Assembly: GCF_022201045.2 (NCBI RefSeq)
Contig: NC_068561.1
Coordinates: 17,982,501-18,046,500 of the forward strand
Source: Citrus sinensis
Lineage: Eukaryota; Streptophyta; Magnoliopsida; Sapindales; Rutaceae
Reading direction: 5' to 3'
DNA: 64,000 bases
The notes beneath the pieces were generated by a model. The model was not told the origin of the DNA. It saw only the letters and a list, made by a program, of their open reading frames with translations, and made no database searches. Position numbers and translations under genes: made by a program. Below are positions 12,169 through 25,380 of this stretch, piece by piece (the stretch's first letter is position 1; each line of letters opens with the position of its first letter).

Positions 12169-15100
12169 ATGGATAAAAATGTAGCCCTTGCAGTGTTTTT
12201 CTTGTTTTCGATTTCTATTGCCGATGTTGCCCATGCTACATTTCGATACTTAGCTGCAGCTCCCCCACAAAATAATACCACTTCAGCGCAAGTAATTCTC
12301 CATTCCTCTCATTTGATGTTGATTATTTTTTAAATGGATGATTTTATTTTTTTAAAAAAATTTTTTGTTAGGTTACAGGCGAAAATAAACAGGATCCTAA
12401 TCAGATTGGACCAGTGAAAAAGCCAGAAAACGTTCAACCATCCAACAATTCAGCGCCTTTGGATCCGAAACCGATCAGTAAAACGGATTTGGTTAGTCCA
12501 CCTCAAAATCCAATTACAGGTAACAGCAAAAAATTGAATTTTCCGCGTTCAGGAAGTTCCACTGGCCAAAATCAAATAGTCCCAAAGGATGTTAACCATA
12601 AGGATGATGGAAAGAATTCAAGTCCTCTTGATAAGGGAAAGAATCCAGAACATGTAAGTGGTACTGATTTGTTAAGTCCTCCTAATAAGGGGAAGAGTCC
12701 AGAGCATGTAAATGGTATGGATTTGTTGAGTCCTTCTCCAGTAAAGGAAAATGTAAGTGGTACAGATTTTTTGAGTCCATCTCCAGTAAAGACACATGTT
12801 AATGGTACGGATAATAGGAAGAATGGTGGAGTTAAAGAGAAAGCTATTGATGATAAAAGCAATGAAAATGGAAAGAGTGGTGGAGCAAAAGGGAAGACTA
12901 ATGATGATAAACGCAGCGAAACAGATAATGGGAAGATTGGCGTAGGGAAAGAGAAGACTGATGATAAAAGCGATGAAACAGAGAATGGGAAGAATGGTAG
13001 AGCGAAAGAGAAGCCTATTGCTGATAAAACAAATGTAACAGATAATGAGAAGAATGGCGGAGTTAAAGAGAAGAGTGATAAAAGCAATGAAACTGATAAT
13101 GGGAAGAATGGTGGAGCGAAGGAGAAGAATACTGATGATAAAAGCAATGAAATGGATAATGGGAAGAACGGTGGAGTTAAAGAGAAGACTATTGATGATA
13201 AAAGCGGTTCAGAGTTCGGGGTTAATGAAACATGCAATGGGTTACATAAGTGTGAGGATTTGAAGGCACTGATTGCCTGCATTCAAAATTTTGACACTGG
13301 TAATTTATATAGCCTGTTTTTTTTTTTTTCCTGTGTAGTTTGGTTTTTGTATGCATTTGTGTAATTTTAAGAGGCATTCTGGATGCTGTTTCTCTTACTA
13401 GAAATGCTTGTTTGATGTTACGAAATACTATTTGGAATACTTTAGGATTTGGATAGTATGTGTTTAAGAGATTATGCAATTACTTGGACAATGGTTGTAG
13501 GATTTAGTTTGCAATGTTGAGGATGAGAAGATAATTGATCTGGAATTATTTATTTGCATTTATATTTGGATGAGAAGAGTTTGAAAGTGTCTATTAGGAG
13601 AGAACTGATATTACATTAGGTGTTAGACATTGGCTTAATATCTTTCCTGGATATTAGTGATTGCTATGATTATTTGGTTGCACTGTTCCTTGCATCTATA
13701 AGATTAATGCTCTCTAGAATTAAAGTAAACCAGCTCTAGAAAAGCTTAGGATATCTGGAGACTAATTCTCAGATGTCATTGACGTGTAAGATTAATATGC
13801 ATCTTTAATAGTGTGTCGCCCTATTGAAGTTGTGTTCGAAGGTTGATTAATCTCTTGGTCGTTAGGTAGTATTGTTTTCAGTACATTAAGAAGGTGTGAT
13901 TTATCATTCATCATTCAGTTAATTATTACTTTTGATATGCAAAATGTTGATGGCAATCTAAAACTTTTTAAGCATTTTATCTCTTTTTATTGCAACTGGC
14001 ATGAGAATCAACTAGTTATTATGCTTCAAAAATAATATGATTATTGATATGCTATTTCTTTTGTTCTGCTTCTTCCTATAAATATCTTTTAAACTAGTTG
14101 AAGCATAGTTGGCATTTTGATCCTTTTTCCTGGTGTTTCTGCTAAGAAAGTACTGTCAAAGATCAAGTTTATTTGCCTCCCTGTCATGTCAACAAAATCT
14201 TTGTATTAGTTTCCATTGTTCTTCCCGAATGCGTTGATTTAAATATGTAGATAAATTTGATCTTCTCTTAGGTTTAGCTCCAGGGTGCAAGGTAGGGTTT
14301 TGGTAGTCACTAGGTTGCATTTTTAATCTTATCAAATAAACAAATGAATAACTTACATGTTTTTGCCCCTTTATTAGCACACATTTTCCTTTAGTTCAAT
14401 CTTTACTTTAGATATTTTCTCATTGGACAAGAATAGTGCAAAAGGATTCATGCAGCTTATTTAGTTGAATTAATGCTTTGTTAGTTAGGTTGAGCACCTA
14501 CACTTCATATCATTATCTGTTCATTTGTGATTTCAGGATTTGCCCTGTCCCAAGTTATGTGTCTGGGAGTTTGATAGCTATGTTCATGCAGGCAGATTGT
14601 AGCTCTTCATTATTTGGAGTGTTTAAGGTGTTTAAAACACGGTAATCCTTCATCTAATTTCCTTTTCTGTTATCAGGGTCCGGAGAATTAACTATTCTAG
14701 TCCAAAATGAAGGAGAAAAGACTCTGATAGTTACTATTACCATCCCAACTGCTGTTGAAAACCCTTTGAAGCAGCTAAAAATACCTAAACACCAAACTCA
14801 AAAGGTAGGGAATCTTTTTTCTTTTAATTTTTTTTTCTGCTGCTTATTATATTTTGGGAAATCATCATTTGTCCAGCCAATGTTTAATCACAGTTCAAAA
14901 ATACTTTGCTGTTAAACTAAAATTTTGTTCTATAAACAATCAATTTGTTTTAAGAAAATATATAGATAACTAAATTTAACAAAGAAGAAAAGGGGAAAGA
15001 ATAAAAAAGGTAGAAAATTTGAAAAAAAAAAATCTTTGGGGGGGGGGGGGGGGGGAATTTTTTTCTCATTTTTTCTATTTTACCCTGTGATGTCATCAAA

Positions 15101-16248
15101 ACTAACAGCCATTAATGTCGAAGTGGAAAATTGATACACTTTGCAAATATTGGGGGGACTGCTAATAATTTTAAAAGGATTTGAGTATATTAAAACTTGC
15201 ATTAAACAATGGGGGTGGACAAATGATAATTTCCTTTATATTTTTCAATGGAACTGTTAGATCTTTAGTTATAAGGTTTGAAATGAAAATTGAGGTTAAG
15301 CGGGTGGAGTGTATCTGTCAATCGAAATATATAATAAAAACAAGGAAAATTGAACTTTAACGGGTGGCATTTCTTGTGTTACTCTTAGGAAATGATTTTA
15401 TCTGCAAGTTGCTAAGTTCAGATGGCCTGTCTGGAAATTTTATGAGTAAAAATGGCTGGTTTTGTTTGTTTTTGGTGGGGGGGGGAGAGATCGCGACTAC
15501 CGTTACTAAGTCTTTTACTAGAAACAAAGCTAAGATATATATGAAAGCTAAAGGAAAAATTTTGGATAAACTAGAAGAATACTTTCTTTGTTGCTGATTT
15601 GGCTGAGATCTATGATCCTGATCATTTTTTCATGCTCATTTGACGATACAACAAGATTTGAACTTAGTTTAAAACAGCTTGTTTTTGTGTTTAAGTTTCT
15701 TTGCTCTCAGTTGTTTATTGTTTGTTTGTGCATTACTGTAAACAGTCTATGGGAAACTTCACTGATCATTTTATTTCGCCATTTGTTCATTTTAGATAAA
15801 TATTTCCCTATCTGCTAGGAAGAACTCCAAACTTGTATTGAATGCTGGAAATGGTGAATGTGTGCTTCACATGGGTCGGCCTGCATCTGAAGAAAAAATT
15901 TTCATCTACCTCCCATCTTATGACAAGATTTTAACACCGATCAATGGTGCATATTTCCTGATTCTTTCTGTCCTCATATTTGGAGTGACATGGGCTTGCT
16001 GCAAATGTAGGAAGAGGAGATGGAATGATGGAGTTCCTTATCAAGAACTTGAAATGGGATTGCCTGAATCTGTTTCAGCTATGAATGTGGAAACAGCAGA
16101 AGGTTGGGATGAAGGTTGGGATGATGATTGGGATGAGAATAATGCAGTGAAATCACCAGGAGCATCTCGTATAGGGAGCATTTCAGCCAATGGTCTTACT
16201 TCTAGGTCTCCAAACAGAGATGGTTGGGAACATGACTGGAATGAGTAG
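12169..16248 (+). CDS. Single-pass membrane protein with repeat-rich ectodomain (DUF7356-like?)
   Basis: Exons 12169-12291, 12372-13299, 14677-14804 and 15796-16248 join in frame to 543 residues. It begins with a signal peptide (MDKNVALAVFFLFSISIADV), then a low-complexity ectodomain with two tandem repeat sets: about four units around the block GTDLLSPSPVK (12644-12815), then seven units of 18-20 residues of the form NGKNGGVKEK...DDKSNETD (about 12810-13215). A conserved-looking folded part follows with Cys residues (ETCNGLHKCEDLKALIACIQ, LTILVQNEGEKTLIVTITIP, GECVLHMG). One membrane span (GAYFLILSVLIFGVTWACC) precedes a basic stop-transfer segment (KCRKRRW) and a cytosolic acidic tail with repeated Trp-Asp (GWDEGWDDDWDE, ending DGWEHDWNE). 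I believe this is the plant family annotated DUF7356, but cannot check; no function is known to me. Intron 3 holds an 18-base G run. Confidence 0.85.
12644..13215 (+). repeat. In-frame tandem repeats within exon 2
   Basis: A first block repeats a GTDLLSP-type unit (about 48-60 bases). A second block from about 12810 repeats a 54-60 base unit seven times, coding for NGKNGG(V/A)KEK...DDKSNE. Units differ by substitutions and small in-frame length changes, so the frame has been preserved. Because the units lack stops on the other strand too, they create a 236-codon antisense ORF (12572-13282) with no sign of being a gene. Confidence 0.9.
15038..15055 (+). repeat. Run of 18 G in an intron
   Basis: An uninterrupted G homopolymer sits in intron 3 of the membrane-protein gene, on the sense strand. 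It could form a G-quadruplex in the pre-mRNA; length is prone to sequencing error. Confidence 0.8.
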
Positions 16249-18182
16249 AACTTTACTAGATGAGATACAAAATGGGTGTTTCACCAGGGACTTGGATGAG
16301 GACCAAGATATACAGAAAATTAGGAGAATTAATATACTGAATGTAAAGCATTCTCATACTAGTATTATAACAATAGTACTAGTATTATAACAAATAGTAC
16401 TGAGAATTCGAAAAATAGGATGGTGAGGCGCATAATATTTATGCATTTTGTAACTGTTGTTAGCTCTCTTTGTTCTGTGAATGAACAGCACTTGACTGGT
16501 GGTTTTCCACAATTTTGTTTTCTTTTTTTCCCCCCTCCCCATTCCTTCAATGTTAGGAATAAGTTTTGGGAAGATGGCAAAAGTACTGTATACACAGTTG
16601 GTTATATACATATTTTTTTTTTGTTTTTACATGCTGTACTTTTTTATTTCAAGCTCTCATTTGACTGGAAAGTAATGACACTGCTTGGTTGGAACCAAAA
16701 AGCAGAAACAAGAATCAATGGTGCCTGTCATTCAATTCAAAACTCCATTCAATCTGTTCCCACAATGGATATGGGTATATTTCTTTCACTTTTAGCCACC
16801 TTGTTCAATGAAATGGGTGTCTTATCATTCTCAGATCACTCCAAATTTCATAATCTGAAGTAGATACTGCCAAGCTTTTGATTAGATTGTGAACTGAGGT
16901 CGAGCACTAATTGTATTAGTGGATCTACTTTTAGATTTTTGAATCAAAGTATCTTTGAGAAAATGGTTAAGAAGTTGAATTGAGACTCAAATTTTTCAAC
17001 TGTTGCCACAAAATTCAATGTGTGCTGCAATCTGATGACAGTTAGTTTCTAAGCAACAAATAAGCTATAAGGCAAGAAACCAATAAATACTCTTCATCTT
17101 ATTTTGGCTTTACTTCCCATGTTTTAATTTGGGCTTCAATTAGTTTTATGAACTACTAAGAAATTTATATATATAAGAAGAATTCCTTTTTATTTTCATG
17201 ACCCATAAGCTTAAAAAAGCGCTTTTAAAAGTTCCCATGGCAAGCATGATGATTGTTGCGCACTAAATACTATCATGCATAAAGTTTTAGAAGTGCTTTT
17301 CAGGGCCCCCATGTGTTGTGCTCTGATGATGTCCTAGCTTATTTTCATTAGGTTCCCAGGCGTCCAACACCACCTGATTATATTAAACTTAACATCTAAG
17401 CGTTAATTATTATCCATGCTTGCAGAAACGAGAGAATCAGTGTCTCTGGACCAACCTCGAATGATTTCATTGCTCATATAATGACTACTGTCACTGCTTC
17501 CGGTGCATGACTGGTGGTGTAATTGCAAAAGAATTTGATCATGCCAAAAAATTTTAAGAAAAGTAATGTCAATGTGAATTCAAGCTTAGAAATATAAAAA
17601 AGGAATCAAGTGCTTTTCCTTTTTCCTTTTTTTTTTCAACAGCATCATGTATTAATACCATTCAATTTTCTCGAGTCACTTGGCAAGAACTCGACTTATG
17701 AGCCATCATTAGCTTATTATTTTATTCTTGTCTCCCTCTTCCTTCTTCCTTTTTTCCCCTTTTGTTTTCTTTTGAATTAAAGAATGACAAGAACTTGTTG
17801 GGACACTTTAAACTATTTTCCATTTTATCAAGAAGCAGTAGAGACTTGTGAGGGCACTACAGAAAATCCCATGGACAATATGAGAGCAAAACAAAGAGGG
17901 ATGATGGGAATGAATGTGGAATGTATGGAGATATATAAATGAACAATATTTTGTAAGTTCCACGTTCAACCGATGAAAAAGAATCCGGTAATGGACAATG
18001 TAACAATTTCCGATGGGAGAAAGAAATGTAAAAGTAAAGGAAAAATACAATGACAAGTAAAAACAAACAAAAAAATTGAAGAGAACTTGATATTGAGCAC
18101 TCTGTTATCTTTTTCCTTCTGTTTAACTGACAAACCGGATTCTTGTTCGCCGGAAATCTCATCATCCTTCTAGAAATTTGCT
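16249..18182. other. Convergent 3' region between the membrane protein and PXC2 genes
   Basis: Both flanking genes end here, so it contains two 3' UTRs and spacer. Several plus-strand ORFs (16190-16390, 16420-16863) and minus-strand ORFs (17808-18186) exist but have no family features. Nothing else is recognised. Confidence 0.5.
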
Positions 18183-21100
18183 TCACTCCAACTCCTCTTG
18201 CCCATCTAAAGGGGATTGGATCAGCTCCAAAATGTTCACGACCTCTTCCATGTCAGGCCGATTAGAAGGCACTTGAGATGCACATATTAGCCCAAGCTTT
18301 ATCACAGGAATTGCTTCATCTGCTGGAAAATTGCCCCGAAGCCTTGCATCAACACAATCTTCCACTCTCCCATCCTCCAGTGCTCCTCGAACCATATCAC
18401 AGAGAACCACTACGTCGTCCTCCATGTATTCCACTGGTCTCTTCCCTGTTACCACCTCCAAAACCAAGACCCCGAATCCATACACATCACACTTCTCAGT
18501 TATCTTCACCGTTCGACATGCAAACTCAGGAGCCATGTAGCCAAGTGCACTCTGAATTTTGCTGCTTAAGATGCAGCGGTCTAACATTGGTAACAGCCTT
18601 GCCAGACCAAAGTCTCCAACCTTGGGCTCACCAGAACTATCTATTAGAACATTGGTTGATTTCAGATTGTAGTGAATTATGTTCGTGTGATGTAGATAGG
18701 CCAAACCTTTTGCCATTCCCAGGATTATGTTGAACCTCTGTCGCCAAGAGAGGCAATTTCTGCTGGATCCATCATGGAGATGCTTGTATAAACTTCCACT
18801 GGAGATGAATTCATAAATGAGAAGCTGCAAGGATGGAGTCCAGTAATATCCTTCAAGAGCTACAAGATTGTGGTGTCTTATCTTCCCTAGTGTTTTCATT
18901 TCCTTTTCAAAATCTTCTTGGGACTTGATTAAACCTGAAACAGTTAGCTTCTTGATGGCAACAGAACGACCATCTTGCAAGATTGTTCGATACACAACTC
19001 CAAATCCACCACGACCAAGTTCACAGTCCTTATTTAGCAGCGCATTAGCTCCAGCAGCAAATTCAGCATCGCCAGAAAACATTACAAGCTTCCCATAGTT
19101 TGGATCCTTAGTGGGAGAACAACTGTAATCCTCCCCACCGGAAAATGAGAGTGCAGCAGCAGCACGTGACATAGAAGACCTCACACGGATATTGAGGACA
19201 GTAACAGCTATTACACCAATGGCAATAAAAGCAGCTGCCCCAATGGCAATGAGGGCAGAGATGCTGAGTACAATCTTGCGACGGTGATTAGGGGAGGAGT
19301 TGCCAGTGTAGGGGTTGGAAGAGTTGGGGTTGAGGACAATGGGCTTGTTCTGAACAGCAGGACATGAGCGGTTAACAACAGATCCGCACAGGGATGGATT
19401 CCCGGAGACAGATGAGGGGGAAATGGTGTTAAAGAAGCCCCCAACTGGTAGTTCACCATGTAGGTGATTGTGGGAGATATTAAAGGACAGGAGGTGGGAA
19501 AGATTTATAAGTTCTTTGGGTAATATTCCAGAGAGGTCATTAAAAGACAAGTCTACATACTTAAGATTGCTAAGGTTTGCAATGGCAGCAGGGACTGGAC
19601 CAGTGAGGTTGTTCTGAGACAGGATCCTGAACAATTTGAAAAGAGAAAAAGAAAAGAAAAAAAATTAAAATCGGAAACAAATCTTGTACTAAAGAAAGTG
19701 AAATTGTATTTGAACTGAAAATCATGAAAGGACCATATTTGTATTCCACATTTCAAGATCAGGTGATCTGGCCCATCTTTCTTCACCTATATGCTCTAAA
19801 AGGATGCCAACCACAAGCAAAAGATCAACTTGCACAAAAAATATTACTTGTTTCAGGGTGAAAATGCCAACATAAAATTAGTCAAATTCGTCTGCCTCAC
19901 ATCTTTGTTCAAACCAATATCAAGGCTGTAATTTTAAGATTGTAAGCTTATTGTTGATGTCTTGTACAATAATTTTACGTAAATTATCTAGGCCTCTGGA
20001 ATAATGCTCAAGGTATCATTGAGTTAATCATATTGTAAGAGTTAAAAGGTCAATCCAGTGGGTGCCCAGACTATTGAAGGACTAAGATGAAGTACAAATG
20101 TAAGTATGTAAAAACTTTAAAAAGTTAAAAGCATTCAACTAACAATGTGAATCAAACAGAATCAAAGCAGAAATCAGGCAGCAAGAGAGAGCTTACAAAG
20201 ATGTCAGAGATGAGCAGTTCTTGATTTGAGAAGGAATTCTACCAGACAGGAAATTCTTCTCCAGCTTCAGTTCCTTGAGTGAAACAGCTCCTCCAATTTG
20301 AGGAGGAATAGTTCCATTTAGCCAATTGTCACTGAAATCAAGAACTTGTATGGCTTTCAATTTTCCGATACTTGCAGGAATAGAACCAAACAAATAATTC
20401 ATGGACATGTTCAAGAGCATCAAGCTACTAAGATCCCCAATGTTAGATGGGATTACACCAGATAATGCATTTGAAGAAAGATCCAAGACCTGAAGACCTT
20501 GATAGGAATCCTTCATCGACGCAGAAGAAGGATATTGCATACTTTCACCAAGTCTATTTCCAGAAAGGGACACAGTTTGTAAGCCCATCTTAAAAATCCA
20601 TGTAGGAATATTACCTGTCAACTTATTTTGGCTAACATCTATAGCCAAAAGATTACCACAATTCATCATTGACTCCGGCAATCCTCCAGTAAACTGATTC
20701 ATGGATATGTTTAATTCCTTCAGAAATACAAGGTTTCCTATTGAAGATGGAATCCTAACAGAAAATTGATTCAAAGAAAGATCCAAACTTTCAAGATTTG
20801 CCAACTTGCCAATCCAATCGGGAACTTCCCCTGTGAATGAATTCCCTTTTAAACTAAGAGAAGAGCATGAATTCAGCCTTTGCAATGAATCTGGAAGGCT
20901 CCCAGATAAAGAATTCACACCAAAATCAAGCACTTTCAACATTGAACAGCCTCCAATGTCTTCCGGAAGCTGCCCAGAGAACTTATTCTTACCTAACTTT
21001 ATAGCTCTCAAATCATACAAATTGGAAATTCCTTTAACAATCTCTCCCTCCAATAAATTATTAGACAAATCAAGAGACTGAAGACTCCTCAAAAACCAAA

Positions 21101-21656
21101 TTCCATAAGGCAACTGTCCCGAAAGCCGGTTAGAAGAAAAGTTAACAGACTCTAAGGATGAACAAAAGCTTAAAGACTCAGGAATTGGGCCAGTGAGATT
21201 GTTATTAGCAAAAGAAACCTCTCTTAAACTCCCACATTGTCTAAAAAACTCATCTGGGATCAACCCAGATAAATTGTTTTCACTAAAATCAACAACTTGT
21301 AAAGTCCCAAAGCTAGCAAGATCAGCATTTATAGTCCCAGTAAAGTTATTATTAGACAAAGAAAGAACTTGAAGAAACTGTAATCGTAAAAGGCCACGAC
21401 CAATATGCCCCGAAAGAGAGAAGCCATCAAGAGTGAGCCCAACGACCCGCTTAGTTTTCGGGTCACATTTAACTCCGACCCAGTTGCAAGGATTATCATC
21501 ATCTTCACTCCATGATGTTAGCTTCTCTTTTGGGTCCTCAAGCCCGGCCTTGAACACGATTAGCCCCAAAACATCGTCGTTGAATGTGGGGTCTAAAGAA
21601 CGTACAAAAACTGGAGCTAAAACAAGTAAAAAGATTAACTTGAGCTTAAGTAGCAT
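18183..21656 (-). CDS. PXC2: LRR receptor-like kinase, PXC2 type (2 exons)
   Basis: Exon 1 is 21656-20197 and exon 2 is 19626-18183, joined in frame (TSL-ILSQNN) to 967 residues. It has a signal peptide (ending near FVRS), an N-terminal LRR cap (DDVLGLIVFKAGLEDPKEKL, PCNWVGVKC), about 20 LRRs with a non-LRR break near residue 385, a C-terminal cap (GNPSLCGSVVNRSC), one membrane span (ISALIAIGAAAFIAIGVIAV) and a kinase domain. The glycine loop (GRGGFGVVY), the catalytic Lys (VAIKKL) and DFG are present, but the HRD motif reads HYN (IIHYNLKSTNVLI), so the catalytic base is missing. As I remember them, Arabidopsis PXC2 (At5g01890) and its close relatives share this feature and match in NPSLCGSVVNRSC, KLVMFSG and VEYMEDDVVVLCD-like blocks. 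PXC2 is linked to vascular and root development by expression and genetics. The start at 21656 is the first ATG of the frame and opens the signal peptide. Confidence 0.93.
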
Positions 21657-24600
21657 CCTTAACTCAATTTCAAAGGAGCAAAAGCTTGTATAAGTTTGCA
21701 AAACGCACTATAATGTCAACAAAAACTGAGGCTTGCCAAAGCAAAACAGAGTACATGCGATAGTGATTTAGCCATTAGAGAGAAAATAACAAAAGCAAGA
21801 ATGAAACCGGCCAGCAAAACCACTCAGTTTTGGTTGGTTTTAGTCACCTTTGTGAAACAGTTGGTTTCATTTCCTCAACAGAATGAAAGCTTTTTTAAAA
21901 AACTAAAGACAGAGAAACAGAGGAAAAGACAAAGAAGAAGCTTGGTATTGTCAGAAAGGGGTGCCGGACTCAAGATGGTTTCTGGAGATATTCGCGGCGA
22001 AAGGAACGGGAGAGAAGGTCAAGCGAATGGAGCCCTAGAAAGAGGAGACATTAATGAGTGAAAGAGAGCAAGAAAAATGAAAGCTTTGGTTGGTTTGAAA
22101 CTTTGAATAGTGACATGGAAAAAACAGAGAGAGAGAGAGAGAGAGTAAAGCAGAAAGCATTAAAAGCTTCTGAACGGCGAAAACAGAGAGCCATTGTCAG
22201 TCTTTTTATTTTACCATTTCTTCTCTTTTTGGCTTTTGAAATGTGAGGTAACATCAAGGAGGCCCCTAAAAGTTCTAAAAATATTACAATTAAGGATATA
22301 ATTTTTCACTATTTTCATAATGGTCTCCCCTATTGGATTCTATTACAACGTAACAAAATTAAAATGCGACTGGACAAGCGCACGACTGAGTTGTTTATAT
22401 AATCAAGCCCATAATTTTTTGTCATTCTCAACAAAGTATTTTTCTAATATATATATATAAGTAGATTAAGAGTTAACAATCAGATTTTAAATTAAAATAA
22501 ATTGTTAAAAAGTTGTAGATTTAATCTCAAGCAAAAAGAGCATTATAACATAATTTTTAAATTATTTTTGAAGTTCAAGAAATCATGAAGACAATGAATC
22601 AAGTTACAAAGAAACACATATTAAGAAATTGTAATGGTACTAGGAGCGACACTATATGTTGGCTGAGCTCATTCAAAATCTGCAGTTTTTTTTAATTATA
22701 GAAATGCAATTAATACTCATTTTATGAACTCGCCACTGTTATATTTTCAAGTTTGTCACAATGGTATTTTACAAGTTTATCATTCCATTCAATTTTAAAA
22801 TTTGGCCATATAAATTTAATCTAAAATTCAGTAACTCATTATACCTACCAAAGGTGATTTGTTTCTCACCTTTAGTTTTTCTTCTTTTTAATTTAATAAT
22901 TTGCTCTCGTCCCATTTTAAACTAAAACAATTTAAATCTTAACATCCAAAACCCAATAATTATATTACTATAAAAATAAAAATTGTAACCAAAGTCAAAC
23001 AATGATTATAATAGATTGAAAATAAGCTAGCCGCACATGTTAGAAAATAAAACACATTTTATTTATTTATTATTTTTACATAAGTACAACATAAAGAAAT
23101 TAAAAGAAGAAATTGTAACTAATTCCTAGTCTATTGAATTCCTAGCAGACTTTCTATAAAATAATGGACCATATCAATTAAAAATAATTTAACACACTCT
23201 AATAAAATTCTCGTTTCGCGCTTGAATGACATTGCCCATTCATTAAACTTATTAGATATTATGGTTTGAAACTTACCCAGCACATCTTATGTACTTATTC
23301 ACAAAGTTGAATTGATGAAAGTCATGCATTCCTCATAAAAATAAATTTAAAATTACAGAAAATTAAATTAATTCAAAGTTACTTTAGTTGATATTTGACT
23401 ACAAGTGCTGCCAAATAAAAATTAAAAAAAAAATCTGCCAAATAATTTTTTTTTAAATCTATGATCTAAATACTATAGCTAATGCTAAGTTACATGCATG
23501 TAACTTAGGGGGATGCCAAATACTATACCACTTAAACTAGTTAATTTAGAAACTTAATTATTTTAAAATTTTCAAGAGTATACATTAGTTAAATTTGTTA
23601 ATTTTGAGGAATTTTAGAAATTAATGCAAAACTATACACACACACACACATATATTATGTGTGTGTGTGTGATTCTTCTCAAATATAGGGGGCTACACGT
23701 TATTTTCCAAATTTGATGTCTAAAAACTCGTTCGAGTCAAACGAGAATCCGATGTGTGATTTACAGATGGCACTTCTCATTCCTTCACCATGTCCAATCC
23801 GACCTGACTCATCATTACACCGCAAATCAAAATTTTGCACCCATTCAAAAATTACCAGACAGTAACCCGGCATGCTTCTCTTTTGCTTTACCTTTTGTAT
23901 TCTGTATAATTCCTTATAATAATAATAATAATAACACAAACACACACCATAAAAAAAAAAAAAAAAAAAAAGTCTCAATACCCTCTGTCTCTCTTTTCTG
24001 AGCCGTGCCCATAATTCCATTAATTCGACTCATTTAGACATGCCACTTTATTATTATTAGGTTCTTCCAATTCTTCATTTTTATTTATTTAGCAACAGTC
24101 AGAACACAGAGACTTACTTGAAATTACTTAAAACAAACTCTACCAAGTACCAACTTAACTTTGGCTGTTTGTGTTCTGTTTTTCTTTCTTTTACTTGATT
24201 TGACTTTCAGATACTCTGTTATTGTTTTAATGCTGTAATTATAATAATTATATTTTAGGATCAAGGAATGAAAGCTTCTACTTCACTTTTCCATTTCCAC
24301 ACTTGGCTCTCCCTCCTCCCATGTTAAAATTAATTAATTAATTAATTAATTAATTAATTAATTAATTAATGATGCATATGTATATAAAAATGTGACATTA
24401 ATGCACATCTTGGGAGTTGATGTAGACTACTGCATCCCAGTGGCGTAAATGGCGCGGAATCTATAAATCTAACAACATAGATCAAATCAAAAAACAAACA
24501 TAATCGTTTGCCTTTTTCATTTAATTTTTTTTTTTATAATTAAGAAATACTCAAAAGGAAGCTTGGTTTGGTAATGTTCTATTGGGCTGGCTCACCGAAG

Positions 24601-25380
24601 ATAGGTGGGCTTTGCTTGCAATCTCCTCTAATCATAGAAATGGCACTTGGCAAGGCTTAAATGACAAGGGAAGAAAAGAAAAGCTGTCCGGTTTTATGGA
24701 GCCTAAACTCATTATTAATCCTTCATAATCATGTCCATACCGGCTGCTTTTCGGCAAGGAGTAAGAATTACGTACTGAACCAAATCTCTAATTTGTCTAG
24801 ATTTCAAAGTATTGTTCCTGTAGTCATAAATCATAATCCATTTGGTCAAGTTCAAATTTGGTAAAGTGTCATGTACCACGGTCACGGACGTAACCAATGG
24901 TTTTGATGATGTATAATGTGATTTACCAATAAGGATGGCAAATTGACAAATTTTCAAACATGTAATGAATATTTCATTACATTTTCTTATTATTTATCCA
25001 TATTTGAACTAATTATTTAGGTGCCATAATTATCGTGCCATAATTATCGTGCACCTACATCAACATGTTTGAACTAATTATTTAGCTATTCTATGTAGTT
25101 AATAACTATTTAAAAGCACCCAATAATTATTTTATAGCTATAAAATCCAGTTTTCTTAAGGCTACAATAGTGTTATGTCATTTATAAATTAAAATTAAAA
25201 TAAATGGCCTCTTCCAGTCATAATCATCTCGTATGCTAAAAACACTATGTTAGAGGGGGCAAGAGGTTCCTTCCCTGAGGTAAGGGCCGAGGGCCTTGCT
25301 CTAAGCTTTTTTTTTTTTTAAAAAAAAAAAAGAAGTCCTTGTCATTAGAGGAGCAATGCAGATAGTTACCTAAAGTATTA
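21657..25380. other. Upstream region of PXC2 and intergenic DNA
   Basis: The first ~600 bases are the likely promoter and 5' UTR of PXC2, with an (AG)n tract at 22127-22146 that reads CT on the sense strand, a common core-promoter feature in plants. Beyond 22260 the DNA is AT-rich. Simple repeats: (CA)n facing (TG)n at 23636-23671, (A)n near 23950-23970 and (TTAA)n at about 24328-24370. ORFs here are short and featureless. No gene is supported. Confidence 0.5.
24328..24370. repeat. (TTAA)n microsatellite
   Basis: About eleven tandem copies of a TTAA tetranucleotide, uninterrupted. Confidence 0.9.

Noticed and set aside
12572-13282. 236-codon ORF on the minus strand
   Set aside because: It is the antisense of the tandem repeats in exon 2 of the membrane-protein gene; its Ser/Pro/Phe repeats mirror the repeat units and there is no independent evidence of a gene.
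16420-16863. 147-codon plus-strand ORF
   Set aside because: It lies in the 3' region of the membrane-protein gene with homopolymer-derived residues and no recognisable motif.
18278-18733. 151-codon plus-strand ORF
   Set aside because: It is a shadow of the PXC2 kinase exon on the other strand.
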